From the NCBI GenBank assembly GCA_035604615.1, contig DATNID010000044.1, forward strand, positions 1-64,000: 64,000 nt of DNA. The letters are read 5' to 3'. Position numbers and translations under genes: made by a program. The stretch comes from DATJLY01 sp035604615. GTDB taxonomy: Bacteria; Pseudomonadota; Alphaproteobacteria; ATCC43930; CGMCC-115725. Below the pieces are notes generated by a model, which worked only from the letters and a program-made list of their open reading frames with translations, was not told the origin of the DNA and did not search any database. Positions within the stretch are counted from its first letter, which is position 1. The number at the start of each line of letters is the position of its first letter. Shown here in pieces: positions 8,571 to 16,770 of the stretch.

Positions 8571-9710
8571 TCAGCGGCGCGCCGCCTGGCGCAGGAAGCC
8601 GATCGCGTCGTCGAGGTCTCGCGGACGCAGTTCATCTTCGTTCAGATGCTTGCACACCAGTTCGCGGATCATGTTGATGCGCGTCACTTCGCTCGGGGGC
8701 TGGCGCTTCCGCTCGGTGCCGGCTTGCATGGCCTGCAGCCGCAGTCCCCAGCCGCACAGCAGCCTGCCGATGGCGGCATAGGCTTTTTGCAGACTCTCTT
8801 GCAGCGCCTTGAAGGTCTGCGGTTCGGCGCCCGAGAGGATGTCGTCGAAAGACGCATCGAAGGTCTGAAAGAACAATTCGATCCACAGCGCGGTCTGACG
8901 GAGATGGCGGCCGACCCGCGCGAGCATGGTCAGGATCAGCGGGTTCTGCTGCTGCTGCGAGAGGGCGGGAATATCCGCTTCCAGGCGCCGCATGTGCGGG
9001 ACGAGCGCGAGGAAGTTCTGCCGATAATAGGCGATCGCCGTCACCAGCAGCTCGAAGTCGCTGAAGAATGGCAGGATGTCGGTGACATCGCCCAATTGAA
9101 ACCGCTGCTGAAGATAGATGATATGGGTCTGGACGCGTTTGCGTTGCGCCGGATCGGGGTCGCTCGAGGCCTGGTTCAGGCGGGCGACGAGATCGGCAAT
9201 GCTCTGCACGCCGGCCTGACAGTCCTCGAAGACGTTGGCGAAGAGCGCCTGGGTGTATTTCTGGGTTAGGCCTTCCGTCGCCTTCTGGGTTTCCGGGTCG
9301 AACCGGAGCGCGGCGCTTTCGTTGAGAAGCTTGCTGCGTTCCGGGTTGTCGCGGAAGATCGGCGACAGCGCGAGGCGTCGCGAGGCGACGTCGAACGCCG
9401 CGGCCTCCTCGAGGACGTGCAAGACCGCCGCCTCTTCGGCCGGCACGTCGAATTCGCAGATCGTCGAGGCGACGCTGCGGATGCCCGTGCCGTTCGCCTC
9501 GCGGAATTGCTGGACCTCGGTGACGACCCCGTGCTCGCCCCCCAACGTCTTCACCAAGGTCAACCGGCGCAGCGCCGGCGTGCCGATGATTTCCACCGGC
9601 AGGTCGGCCAGCGGCAGGCTGACCAGCGAATGCGGCTTGGCGGGATCAAGCGCGTCGGTCAGCGGCGGCGAGCTAATGACGCGTCCCCAAAATAGGTTTC
9701 GTTGCGCCAT
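8571..9710 (-). CDS. Conserved-looking hypothetical protein, family not recognised
   Basis: A 379-aa soluble protein with no signal peptide or membrane segment. It starts MAQRNLFWGRVISSPPLTDA. The first half (to about residue 150) looks like a mixed alpha/beta domain with EVQQFREANGTGIRSVAST. The second half is helical and rich in Q, R and E, including SQQQQNPL. I do not recognise a family or catalytic motif. The frame stays open far upstream into the antisense of the LysR gene, but the protein-like sequence begins at the ATG at 9710. An AT-richer 68-base gap (GTTAA repeats at 9729-9743) precedes it, so it probably has its own promoter. It shares a strand with the LysR gene and could be cotranscribed from it. 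Confidence 0.65.
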   Translation of the reverse strand: MAQRNLFWGRVISSPPLTDALDPAKPHSLVSLPLADLPVEIIGTPALRRLTLVKTLGGEHGVVTEVQQFREANGTGIRSVASTICEFDVPAEEAAVLHVLEEAAAFDVASRRLALSPIFRDNPERSKLLNESAALRFDPETQKATEGLTQKYTQALFANVFEDCQAGVQSIADLVARLNQASSDPDPAQRKRVQTHIIYLQQRFQLGDVTDILPFFSDFELLVTAIAYYRQNFLALVPHMRRLEADIPALSQQQQNPLILTMLARVGRHLRQTALWIELFFQTFDASFDDILSGAEPQTFKALQESLQKAYAAIGRLLCGWGLRLQAMQAGTERKRQPPSEVTRINMIRELVCKHLNEDELRPRDLDDAIGFLRQAARR

Positions 9711-9778
9711 GCTAAATACACCGGGGTCTGTTAACGCTGATTTAACGGCATTAAGCCCGGCGACCGCCCTCGCGACCC

Positions 9779-10687
9779 TCAAGCGATCTGCCGCGATAGC
9801 GACGTCGCCTCGCGTTGCAGCCGGTTCAGGAAATCGTTCGTCGCGGGCGGCAGGGCATGGCCTTCGCGGGCGATGACGATGATGTCGCGCGACACGGTCG
9901 GCGACGTCAGGCGATTGGCCGCGATCCGGCGCGTCTTCGACGAGGTCAGCGCATAGGTCGGTAGCACGCTCACGCCCAGCCCGGCCTCGACCAGCGCCAG
10001 CGCGGTGGTGATCTGCGACACCTCGTAAGCCGGCTGCGACGACAGCTCCGCCGCCTCGTAGCCGTAATCGACCAGGGCGCGAATGCCGCTCTCCCGCGTC
10101 AGCGCAATCAGCGGCAGCCCCTTGAGGTCGCGCCATTTCGGCCGTTCGAACGCGGCCGGCGGGGATTGCGCCTGGCAGAAAAGCATGAGCGAGTCGCGCG
10201 TAAGCTGCCGCCGGACCAGGCCTTTTTCGTCGGGCGAGAACGTGCCGACGCCGAGATCGGCCTCGCCCGATCGCACGCTGGCGACGATCTGGTTGGTGGG
10301 CGCATCGACCAGCACGACGGTGACGCCGGGAAAGTCGCGGTGGAAGGCGGCGATGACGTTGGGCAGCATCACCGCCGCAAGAAGGGGCGGCGCCGCCACG
10401 GTGATGCGGCCGCGCCGGCGTTCGACCAGGTCGTGGACGTTGTGGACCGCGTGATCGAGGTCGGCGATCAGCTTCTCGGCGGTGGGCTGGAATTCCCGGC
10501 CCGCGTCGGTCAATTCGACCCGCCGCGTGGTGCGGTCGAACAGGCGGATGGCGAGCGCCGACTCGAGCTCGCGAACCAGGGCGGAAACGGCGGATTGGGT
10601 GACGTTCAGGCGGTCGGACGCGCGGGTGAAATTCCCGGCCACCGCGACAGCGACGAAAGCGTGCAGTTGGCGCAACGTCACATTCAT
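9779..10687 (-). CDS. LysR-family transcriptional regulator
   Basis: A 302-aa regulator. Residues 1-60 form the winged helix-turn-helix (LRQLHAFVAVAVAGNFTRAS, then LNVTQSAVSALVRELE), and about 90-300 form the periplasmic-binding-protein-like effector domain, beginning at ITVAAPPLLAAVM. LysR regulators are tetramers that usually control a divergent operon with an operon-related metabolite as coinducer. Here the divergent operon starts at 10847 with a DapA-family gene and includes 3-hydroxyanthranilate dioxygenase, so an aromatic amino acid or its derivative is a reasonable coinducer guess. Two operator-like repeats start at its own start codon, suggesting negative autoregulation. Confidence 0.9.
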   Translation of the reverse strand: MNVTLRQLHAFVAVAVAGNFTRASDRLNVTQSAVSALVRELESALAIRLFDRTTRRVELTDAGREFQPTAEKLIADLDHAVHNVHDLVERRRGRITVAAPPLLAAVMLPNVIAAFHRDFPGVTVVLVDAPTNQIVASVRSGEADLGVGTFSPDEKGLVRRQLTRDSLMLFCQAQSPPAAFERPKWRDLKGLPLIALTRESGIRALVDYGYEAAELSSQPAYEVSQITTALALVEAGLGVSVLPTYALTSSKTRRIAANRLTSPTVSRDIIVIAREGHALPPATNDFLNRLQREATSLSRQIA

Positions 10688-10738
10688 TCAATTAGTTTCT
10701 GAATAAAGCAAAAAAAGTCAATTAACTTTTGAATAGAG
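10686..10738. promoter_or_regulatory. Tandem LysR operator-like repeats in the divergent promoter
   Basis: Two 21-base direct repeats at 10688-10708 and 10718-10738 agree at 17 positions (TCAATTA...TGAATA.AG). Their starts are 30 bases apart, close to three helical turns. Each contains the dyad TCA-N9-TGA, and the first extends to ATTCA-N9-TGAAT (10686-10704). The first overlaps the LysR start codon. The region is far more AT-rich than its surroundings. The spacing matches the recognition/activation site pairs bound by LysR tetramers, although the classical T-N11-A core is not exact. Confidence 0.6.
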
Positions 10739-10846
10739 ACCTGTTCGAATGGTCGTTCGAACTGCCGCCGCGGCGCCTTCCGGCCTCCCCTTCCCGGCAG
10801 GGCATGTTCTTCGGTACAAGAAGTCGCGGAGCGAAGGAGACGGGAC

Positions 10847-11827
10847 ATGAAATACCGGAAGAGCGAAGCCAAGGACTACGCGCGCGAGCACATGACCGGC
10901 ATCTGGGCCGCCGCGATGACGCCCTTCGCGCCCGACCTGACGCTCGACGAGGACGGCTACCGCCGCAACATGCGGCACTGGGTCAACGACCTCGGCATCG
11001 ACGGATTGTTCATCTCCGGCAAGCAGGGCGAGTTCGCGTCGATGTCGCTGGCCGAACGCAAGCGGAGCTTCGAGCTCGCGGTCGAGGCGACGGCCGGAAA
11101 GGCGGGCACGATCATGTCGTGCTCGGACCAGAACATCGACACGGTGGTGGAACTCGCCAGGCACGCGCAGGCGGTCGGCGCGGACTATATCGTCGTCCAC
11201 GCGCCGGTCCTCTATTTCCTGACCGCGCAGGACCAGACGCTCCTCGAGTATTACCGCTACATCGCCGAGCGGGTCGATATCGGCATCGCGATGTGGAGCC
11301 ATCCCGACAGCGGCTATCTGATGAGCCCCGAATTGTGCGCGCGCGTGGCCGACCTGCCGAACATCGTCGCCATCAAGTACAGCGTGCCGCGCGAGATGTA
11401 TGCGCGCCTGACCCGGCTCGCCGGCGACAAGCTCATCGTCAGCACCGCCTCGGAAGAGGAATGGTTCGACAACATCGTCGAGCTGGGATAGCGGCTCTAT
11501 CTCTGCTCCAGCCCGCCCTACCTGCTGCAGACCAAGGCCGACCGCCGCATGCGCGAGTACACCGACCTGGCCTTCCGCGGCGAGGTGGCGAAGGCGCGCG
11601 CGGTGCGCGACAGCCTCGATCCCGTGCGCGATGCCATGAAGCGCACGCGTCCGCCGGAGAAGCCGCAGGCGCACCAGAAATACTGGCAGGAGCTGCTGGG
11701 CCAGGCCGGCGGGCCGACGCGGCGGCCGCAGCTCAATCTCACCGAGGCGGAAAAGGAAGCGACCCGTGCCGCCTTCGCCGCGTGCGGCCTGAAGCTCGAG
11801 CGCCCGGCGCGCGCGTCGGCGGCGTGA
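10847..11827 (+). pseudogene. DapA-family (dihydrodipicolinate synthase/aldolase) gene interrupted by an in-frame amber codon
   Basis: The frame encodes a DHDPS/N-acetylneuraminate-lyase family class I aldolase of 326 codons, a normal length. The phosphate/carboxylate-binding motif appears as FISGKQGEF (55-63) and the Schiff-base lysine is K177 in IVAIKYS. At codon 215 (11489-11491) a TAG stops the frame inside VELG*RLYLCSSPPYLL; the reading frame then continues undisturbed to the TGA at 11827. One base change (for example TGG or CAG to TAG) explains it. The two halves share frame, codon use and homology, so this is a recent nonsense mutation, a sequencing error or, less likely, suppressed. 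GAAGGAGACGGGAC precedes the ATG. It is the first gene of the LysR-divergent operon. Confidence 0.82.
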
Positions 11828-11836
11828 TCCGGCGCC

Positions 11837-12364
11837 ATGGGACTCTATTCGAGCCCGATCAACTTCAAGGCGTGGATCGAGGAGCACCGCCACCTCCTCA
11901 AGCCGCCCGTGGGCAACGCGCAGGTGTGGAGCGATAGCGACTTCATCGTGACGGTGGTCGGCGGCCCCAACGCGCGCACCGATTATCATGACGATCCGCT
12001 CGAGGAATTCTTCTACCAGCTCAGCGGCGACATGGTGCTGCGCATCATGGACGAGGGACGGCCGCGCGACATTCCGATCCGCGAGGGCGACATCTTCCTG
12101 CTGCCGCCGCATGTGCGCCATTCGCCGCAGCGCCCGGTTCCCGGCAGCGTCGGTCTCGTTGTCGAGCGCCAGCGCCCGCCGGGCCTGATCGACGGGTTCG
12201 AATGGTACTGCCTCGCGTGCCACGGGCTGCTCCATCGCGTCGAGGTGCAGCTCGTGAGCATCGTCAAGGACCTGCCGCCGCTGTTCGAGCAATTCTATGC
12301 GAGCCGCGACAAGCGGACCTGCCGCGCCTGCGGCGCGCTGCATCCCGGCAAGCAGGCGGCGTGA
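11837..12364 (+). CDS. nbaC: 3-hydroxyanthranilate 3,4-dioxygenase
   Basis: A 175-aa cupin that opens the ring of 3-hydroxyanthranilate to 2-amino-3-carboxymuconate semialdehyde (EC 1.13.11.6). The iron ligands fall at H51, E57 and H95. The substrate-binding residues are R47, R99 and E110. The second, rubredoxin-like metal site is C125/C128 (CLAC) and C162/C165 (CRAC). As I recall, these positions match the numbering of the well-studied Cupriavidus enzyme, which makes the call strong. Other kynurenine-pathway genes (kynureninase, semialdehyde decarboxylase) are not in the window, so the operon may use the enzyme on a substituted anthranilate. It follows the disrupted DapA-like gene by nine bases. 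Confidence 0.9.
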   Translation: MGLYSSPINFKAWIEEHRHLLKPPVGNAQVWSDSDFIVTVVGGPNARTDYHDDPLEEFFYQLSGDMVLRIMDEGRPRDIPIREGDIFLLPPHVRHSPQRPVPGSVGLVVERQRPPGLIDGFEWYCLACHGLLHRVEVQLVSIVKDLPPLFEQFYASRDKRTCRACGALHPGKQAA

Positions 12365-12388
12365 ATTGGCGTTGAGGAGTTGAGGGCC

Positions 12389-13600
12389 ATGGACACCGTC
12401 GCCGCCGACACGACCACACCGACCCGCACGGACCTCATCGCCCGCGCGCGCGCCATGGTGCCGGTGCTCGCCAAGCGCGCGGCGCAGGCCGAGCAGGACC
12501 GCGCCGTGCCCAAGGAAACCATCGCCGAGATGAACGCGGCGGGGTTGTTCCGCGTGCTGCAGCCGCGGCGCTGGGGCGGCTACGAGATGCCGCTCGACGT
12601 CGCCAACGACATCCAGATGATCCTGGCGGAAGGCTGCATGTCGTCGGCCTGGATCTATGCCGTGCTCACCGTCGAGCCGTTCCTCATCGCGCTGTGCGAC
12701 GACCGCATGGCGCAGGACGTGTGGGGCAAGGACGAATCGGTGCTGGTGTGCGGCACCTCGGCAGGCGGGCCGGGCAACAAGGCGATTCCGGTCGAGGGCG
12801 GCTTCCGGCTCAGCGGGCGGTGGCGCTTCGCCAGCGGCTCGGACCACACCGACTGGACCTTCCTCGGCGGCTGCCATGTCGCGGACCCCGCCGGCGGCGG
12901 CGCGGAATGGCGCGTGCTGCTGCCGCGCTCGGACTATCAGATCGTCGACACCTGGTACGTCTCGGGCCTCAAGGCCACGGGGAGCCGCGACATCGTGGTC
13001 GAGGACAAGTTCATCCCGGCACATCGCGCGATCAAGCAGCAGGACCTCTTTCTGTGCCGCGGGCCCGGCCAAGCACTCAACACCGCCGCGCTCTACCGCA
13101 TCCCGTTCGGCCAGGTCTTCGCCATCAGCGTGTCGACCCTGGTGATCGGCGGGCTCCAGGGCATGCTGGATGCGTTCATCGGCTATGGCTTGAAGCGCAT
13201 CGCCCGCGGCATCGGCCCGACCGCCGGCGATCCGGTGGCGCAAAGCCTGTGCGCCGAGGCCGCGGTAACGATCGACGAGTGCAAGATCGCGTTCAACCGC
13301 AACATCGCGAATCTGACCGCTTACGCCGAGCGCGGCGAGGTGCCGCCGCTGCAGGAGCGCCTGCGCTACAAGTTCCAGGTCGCCTTCGCCGTCGAGCGCG
13401 CGAGCCTCCTGGCGGCGCGGATCTTCAAGGCGGCGGGCGCCAGCGGCATCTATGTCGAGAACACGCCCTTCGCGCGCTTCCTCGCGGACATCAACGCCGG
13501 GCGCCAGCACGTCAACAACCAGATCGAGGCGGCGGCGCGCAACTGGGGACGCGTCATGCTGGGCGGCGCCGAGAGCGAGAACCGCGATATCTTCCTCTGA
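12389..13600 (+). CDS. Acyl-CoA-dehydrogenase-fold flavoprotein (HpaH/HsaA-like monooxygenase)
   Basis: A 403-aa flavoprotein of the group D monooxygenase/acyl-CoA dehydrogenase superfamily. The N-terminal helical domain (to ~120) has VPKETIAEMNAAGLFRVLQP and RRWGGYE. The middle beta domain contains GGFRLSGRWRFASGSDHTDW, the FAD/FMN-facing segment seen in p-hydroxyphenylacetate 3-hydroxylase C2 and HsaA. The C-terminal helical bundle ends with FARFLADINAGRQHVNNQI. These enzymes hydroxylate phenolic substrates using reduced flavin from a separate reductase, which is not seen nearby. The ATG at 12389 is used; a TTG three codons earlier is possible. GAGGAG precedes it. Substrate unknown, but a hydroxylated anthranilate fits the neighbouring dioxygenase. 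Confidence 0.78.
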   Translation: MDTVAADTTTPTRTDLIARARAMVPVLAKRAAQAEQDRAVPKETIAEMNAAGLFRVLQPRRWGGYEMPLDVANDIQMILAEGCMSSAWIYAVLTVEPFLIALCDDRMAQDVWGKDESVLVCGTSAGGPGNKAIPVEGGFRLSGRWRFASGSDHTDWTFLGGCHVADPAGGGAEWRVLLPRSDYQIVDTWYVSGLKATGSRDIVVEDKFIPAHRAIKQQDLFLCRGPGQALNTAALYRIPFGQVFAISVSTLVIGGLQGMLDAFIGYGLKRIARGIGPTAGDPVAQSLCAEAAVTIDECKIAFNRNIANLTAYAERGEVPPLQERLRYKFQVAFAVERASLLAARIFKAAGASGIYVENTPFARFLADINAGRQHVNNQIEAAARNWGRVMLGGAESENRDIFL

Positions 13601-13622
13601 CCCCGCCAGGGAGCAGCGAAAA

Positions 13623-15170
13623 GTGGCAGATTCCTCATCCCCCGCGCGTGGCCCCAACGAGCCCGCGCCTCCCGACCCGTCGCGCTATGGCCTCGATGCC
13701 GGCACCGGACGGTTCAAGCATCCCGACGCCGCGCCGTTCGCGCCGGGGCCGCACCCGGTCAAGGGCAGCTTGGATTATCTCGAGGACAAGGAATACGTCC
13801 ACAACATGACCGTCGAGGGACGCTGGCCCAAGTTGGTGGTCCCGGGGGTCAGCTTCCAGAACATCGTCGACATGAACGGCCGGCGGTACATGTATCACTA
13901 CTACCGCACCCGCGTGAACGTCTACGACATCACCGAGCCGAAAAACCTGAAGGTCGTGCTCGAGCGGAAATACGAGGAAGGCCCCGACTTCTTCGGCGCC
14001 GCCGCCATCGCCTACAACAAGGCGCTGAAGACATGGATCATGATCCAGTCCTTCGAGGTGCCGCGTAGCGGCCCCATGGGGCTGGGCGGCGCCAAGCACA
14101 CCGACCCGGCCAAGGTCGCGCGCGTCAAGTCCAACCCCGGACTGCGCGGGCTCAAGATTTTCGCCATGTCGAGCCCGACGGAATGGAGGCAGATCGCCGA
14201 GATCGGCACCGATCCGCTGCATCCCTTCGCGCGCGCCCAGGAAGGCTCGGGCGCGCTCGATTCGCCCACATATTACGGCGGCAAGTACGCCTTCGTCTGC
14301 GCCGCTCCGGACAACAGCTTCCTCAACCAGGAATATCCGAGCTACCTCTATTCGCCGGCGCAGATGATCTTCGATGTCGAGGACCCGGCGCGCCCGAAGC
14401 TGGTCAACACCTGGTGGGTCCCGGGCCAGCGCCTCGGCGAGGACGAGGCGTACGCGAAGTGGCGGCAATTCGGCAATCGCACGTCGTGGACCGGCGGAAG
14501 GATGCCGATCGCCCCCGACAAGCCGCTCGAAGAGGGCGGGCGCTGGGGCTACACCGTGATGGGCGGGCTGGGTTTCCATGTGCTCGACCTCGCCGATCCC
14601 AACAACATCGAGACCGTCGGCAGCCTCGAGCTGCCGTTGAGCGTCGGCGGCGTCGAGGGCGACCACATCGATGCGTCGCGGGTCGGCGAACGGGGCTTCG
14701 TCCTCGTCAACGGCTATCCGATGAACGAGGACGGATACGAGCCCTACAAGGATGTCTACGTCGTCGATGTCCGCGATCCGGCGAAGCCGGTGATCGTCGC
14801 GGCCTTGCCGCGGCCGCTGCCGCCCAAGGACGCGCCCTACAGCGATTTCGTCCTGCGCCGCGGCAAGTTCGGCCCCAAGCGCTCGGCCTATTACTGGCAT
14901 CCCGGCCGCGCCAATCCGAACATCGTGGTGTTCCCCTACATGAACGCCGGGATTCAGGTGTTCGACATCGCGGACCCCAAGAGCGCCAAGGTATCGGCCT
15001 ATTTCGTCGCGCCCATGACCGACGGCAAGGGCGGCGCCGAGCCCAACAAGGCGCCCATCGAATGCGCGGCGGTCGAATGGGACCGCAACCTGGTCTGGGC
15101 CTTCACCAATGGCGGCATGTACCTGCTCAGCAGCCCCGCCCTCGGCAAGCCGAATTTCGGCGCCCCCTGA
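13623..15170 (+). CDS. LVIVD-repeat beta-propeller protein
   Basis: A 515-aa protein of the LVIVD repeat family (COG5276). Repeating units carry the pattern V-D-I-x-D-P-x-x-P: VNVYDITEPKNLKVV, MIFDVEDPARPKLV, HVLDLADPNNIETV, VYVVDVRDPAKPVIV, IQVFDIADPKSAKV. Such repeats build a beta-propeller. No convincing signal peptide is seen; the first 30 residues are rich in P, S and A. The start is taken as the GTG at 13623, preceded by AGGGAGCAGCG; no ATG gives a sensible N-terminus. It sits between the flavoprotein and an oligopeptide-type ABC transporter, 22 bases after the former. Its function is unknown; relatives recur in catabolic operons with amidohydrolases and transporters. Confidence 0.75.
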   Translation: MADSSSPARGPNEPAPPDPSRYGLDAGTGRFKHPDAAPFAPGPHPVKGSLDYLEDKEYVHNMTVEGRWPKLVVPGVSFQNIVDMNGRRYMYHYYRTRVNVYDITEPKNLKVVLERKYEEGPDFFGAAAIAYNKALKTWIMIQSFEVPRSGPMGLGGAKHTDPAKVARVKSNPGLRGLKIFAMSSPTEWRQIAEIGTDPLHPFARAQEGSGALDSPTYYGGKYAFVCAAPDNSFLNQEYPSYLYSPAQMIFDVEDPARPKLVNTWWVPGQRLGEDEAYAKWRQFGNRTSWTGGRMPIAPDKPLEEGGRWGYTVMGGLGFHVLDLADPNNIETVGSLELPLSVGGVEGDHIDASRVGERGFVLVNGYPMNEDGYEPYKDVYVVDVRDPAKPVIVAALPRPLPPKDAPYSDFVLRRGKFGPKRSAYYWHPGRANPNIVVFPYMNAGIQVFDIADPKSAKVSAYFVAPMTDGKGGAEPNKAPIECAAVEWDRNLVWAFTNGGMYLLSSPALGKPNFGAP

Positions 15171-15190
15171 GACGCAACCGGAGAAGAGCG

Positions 15191-16741
15191 ATGCCTCAAG
15201 CGAAGTTCGGCACGGCGGCGGTAAGCCGGCGCGCGGTCATGGGCGGCGTGGCCGCGGGCGTAGCCGCCTCATATGTCGGCCGGGCCAAGGCGGCAGGAAA
15301 GCGCGGCGGCGTGCTGCGCGTCGCCGCCGATTTTCAGCCCACCAATCTCGACCCGGTGGCGGGCTCGCAGGGCGGCGATTTGAGATTTCTCTACCCGATC
15401 TATCAGTCCCTGGTCGATTGGGAGCCCGACACGCTGAAGCCCAAGCCCGGCCTTGCGACATCGTGGACCTTCACGGATCCCAAGACGCTCGTCCTCGAGC
15501 TGCGGCAGAACGTCTTGTTCCACGATGGCACCGCATTCGACGCGGCGGCGGTGAAATTCAATCTCGAGCGCACCCGCACCGATCCCAAGTCGAACATCAA
15601 GAACGATCTCGCCTCGGTCGCCGCGATCGAGGCCACCGGGTCGCATCAGATCACCCTGCGGCTCAACAAGGTCAATGCGGCGCTGCCCTCGGTCCTGGCC
15701 GAGCGCGGCGGGCTGATGGCGTCGCCCGCCGCGATCGAAAAATCGGGCGCCGACTTCGCGCGCAATCCGGTCGGAACCGGCCCGTGGAAATTCGGCCTGT
15801 GGCGCGATAACGACATCTATACGGTCACGCGCAACGAAAAATACTGGAAACCGGACGAGCCCTATCTCGATGCAATCGAGTTTCGCATCATCGCCGACAA
15901 CAATATCGGGCTGCGATCGGTCATGGCGGGCGAAAACGACGTCGTGCTGGCCCTGTCGTCGGCGCAAAAGCCGGTGGTCGAACGGGCGACCAACCTGAAC
16001 TCGTCCTTCGGCACGTCGCAGGCGGGAATTCCGATATGGCTGAATTACGCCCGGCCGCCGCTGAACGACGTTCGCGTGCGCCAGGCGATCAACTATGCCG
16101 TCGACCGTGACGCCTTCAACAAGGTGACGGCGCTGGGCCTCAACGAGGTGGCGCGCGGCCTCTTGCCGAGCACGCATTGGGCCTATGACCCCTCGCTCGA
16201 GGCGACATACCCGCACGATCCTGCCAAGGCCAAGGAGCTGCTCGCCGCTGCCGGGCTTGCCGCGGGATTCGACATGAGCCTCATCGGCCCGACCGACGAG
16301 CGCTCGCGCCAGCGCCAGGAGGTCGTCATCGAGCAGCTGAAGCAGGTCGGCATCCGCGTCAAGCTGTCGGGCTTCTCCGTGAACGACGCCATCAAGACGT
16401 TCTTCGTCGACAAGCAGGGCGACGCGCTGCTCATCCAGTGGGGCGGCCGTCCCGATCCGACCATGACGTTCCGCGATCTCTTCAGCAAGGAGTCGTTCTA
16501 CAACCCGGCGCGCACCGAACCGGACGGATTCGCCGACGCGCTGGCCGAGACCGAGGCGAGCGAGGATTTCGCCGTTCGCGCCAAGGCGCTGTCGAAGGTG
16601 CAGCACATCGTTTCCGACAACGCGCTGATGGTGCCGCTGATCTTCGATGCGCAGTACACCGCCTTCGCCACCAAAGTGAAGAACTGGCGGACCAACCTGT
16701 TCGGCAGGCCGCGCTTCGACGACGTCTATCTCGAGGGGTGA
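15191..16741 (+). CDS. ABC transporter substrate-binding protein, family 5 (oligopeptide type)
   Basis: A 516-aa periplasmic binding protein. The N-terminus has a twin-arginine-like signal (VSRRAVMGGVAAGVAAS) ending near GRAKA. The mature protein shows family 5 signatures: LRVAADFQPTNLDPVAG, a WTFTDPKTLVLELRQNVLFH-type segment, FDAAAVKFNLERT, and NDVRVRQAINYAVDRDAFNK. This family binds peptides, nickel, opines and many small acids. It is followed 29 bases later by two DppB/DppC-like permeases, so it feeds an importer. The neighbouring aromatic oxygenases suggest an aromatic or amino-acid-derived substrate rather than peptides. No DppD/DppF ATPase follows. Confidence 0.87.
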   Translation: MPQAKFGTAAVSRRAVMGGVAAGVAASYVGRAKAAGKRGGVLRVAADFQPTNLDPVAGSQGGDLRFLYPIYQSLVDWEPDTLKPKPGLATSWTFTDPKTLVLELRQNVLFHDGTAFDAAAVKFNLERTRTDPKSNIKNDLASVAAIEATGSHQITLRLNKVNAALPSVLAERGGLMASPAAIEKSGADFARNPVGTGPWKFGLWRDNDIYTVTRNEKYWKPDEPYLDAIEFRIIADNNIGLRSVMAGENDVVLALSSAQKPVVERATNLNSSFGTSQAGIPIWLNYARPPLNDVRVRQAINYAVDRDAFNKVTALGLNEVARGLLPSTHWAYDPSLEATYPHDPAKAKELLAAAGLAAGFDMSLIGPTDERSRQRQEVVIEQLKQVGIRVKLSGFSVNDAIKTFFVDKQGDALLIQWGGRPDPTMTFRDLFSKESFYNPARTEPDGFADALAETEASEDFAVRAKALSKVQHIVSDNALMVPLIFDAQYTAFATKVKNWRTNLFGRPRFDDVYLEG

Positions 16742-16770
16742 GCGGCGTCGGCCGCGACGGGGCGATCCAC

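Noticed and set aside
9711..10691. N-terminal extension of the unknown gene into the LysR region
   Set aside because: The extra sequence is an out-of-frame reading of the LysR coding region; protein-like sequence starts at MAQRNLFW.
11489..11491. Pyrrolysine or programmed read-through at the TAG in the DapA-like gene
   Set aside because: No pyl genes or stimulatory structure are visible and the family has no pyrrolysine members that I know of; a simple nonsense change is more likely.
13452..13622. Earlier start for the LVIVD protein overlapping the flavoprotein gene
   Set aside because: The added sequence is an Arg/Ser/Thr-rich out-of-frame reading of the flavoprotein; the GTG at 13623 has a ribosome-binding sequence.
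10718..13657. Long minus-strand frame of about 980 codons
   Set aside because: It lies antisense to the DapA-like, nbaC and flavoprotein genes and has the low-complexity Arg/Ala/His composition of a shadow frame.
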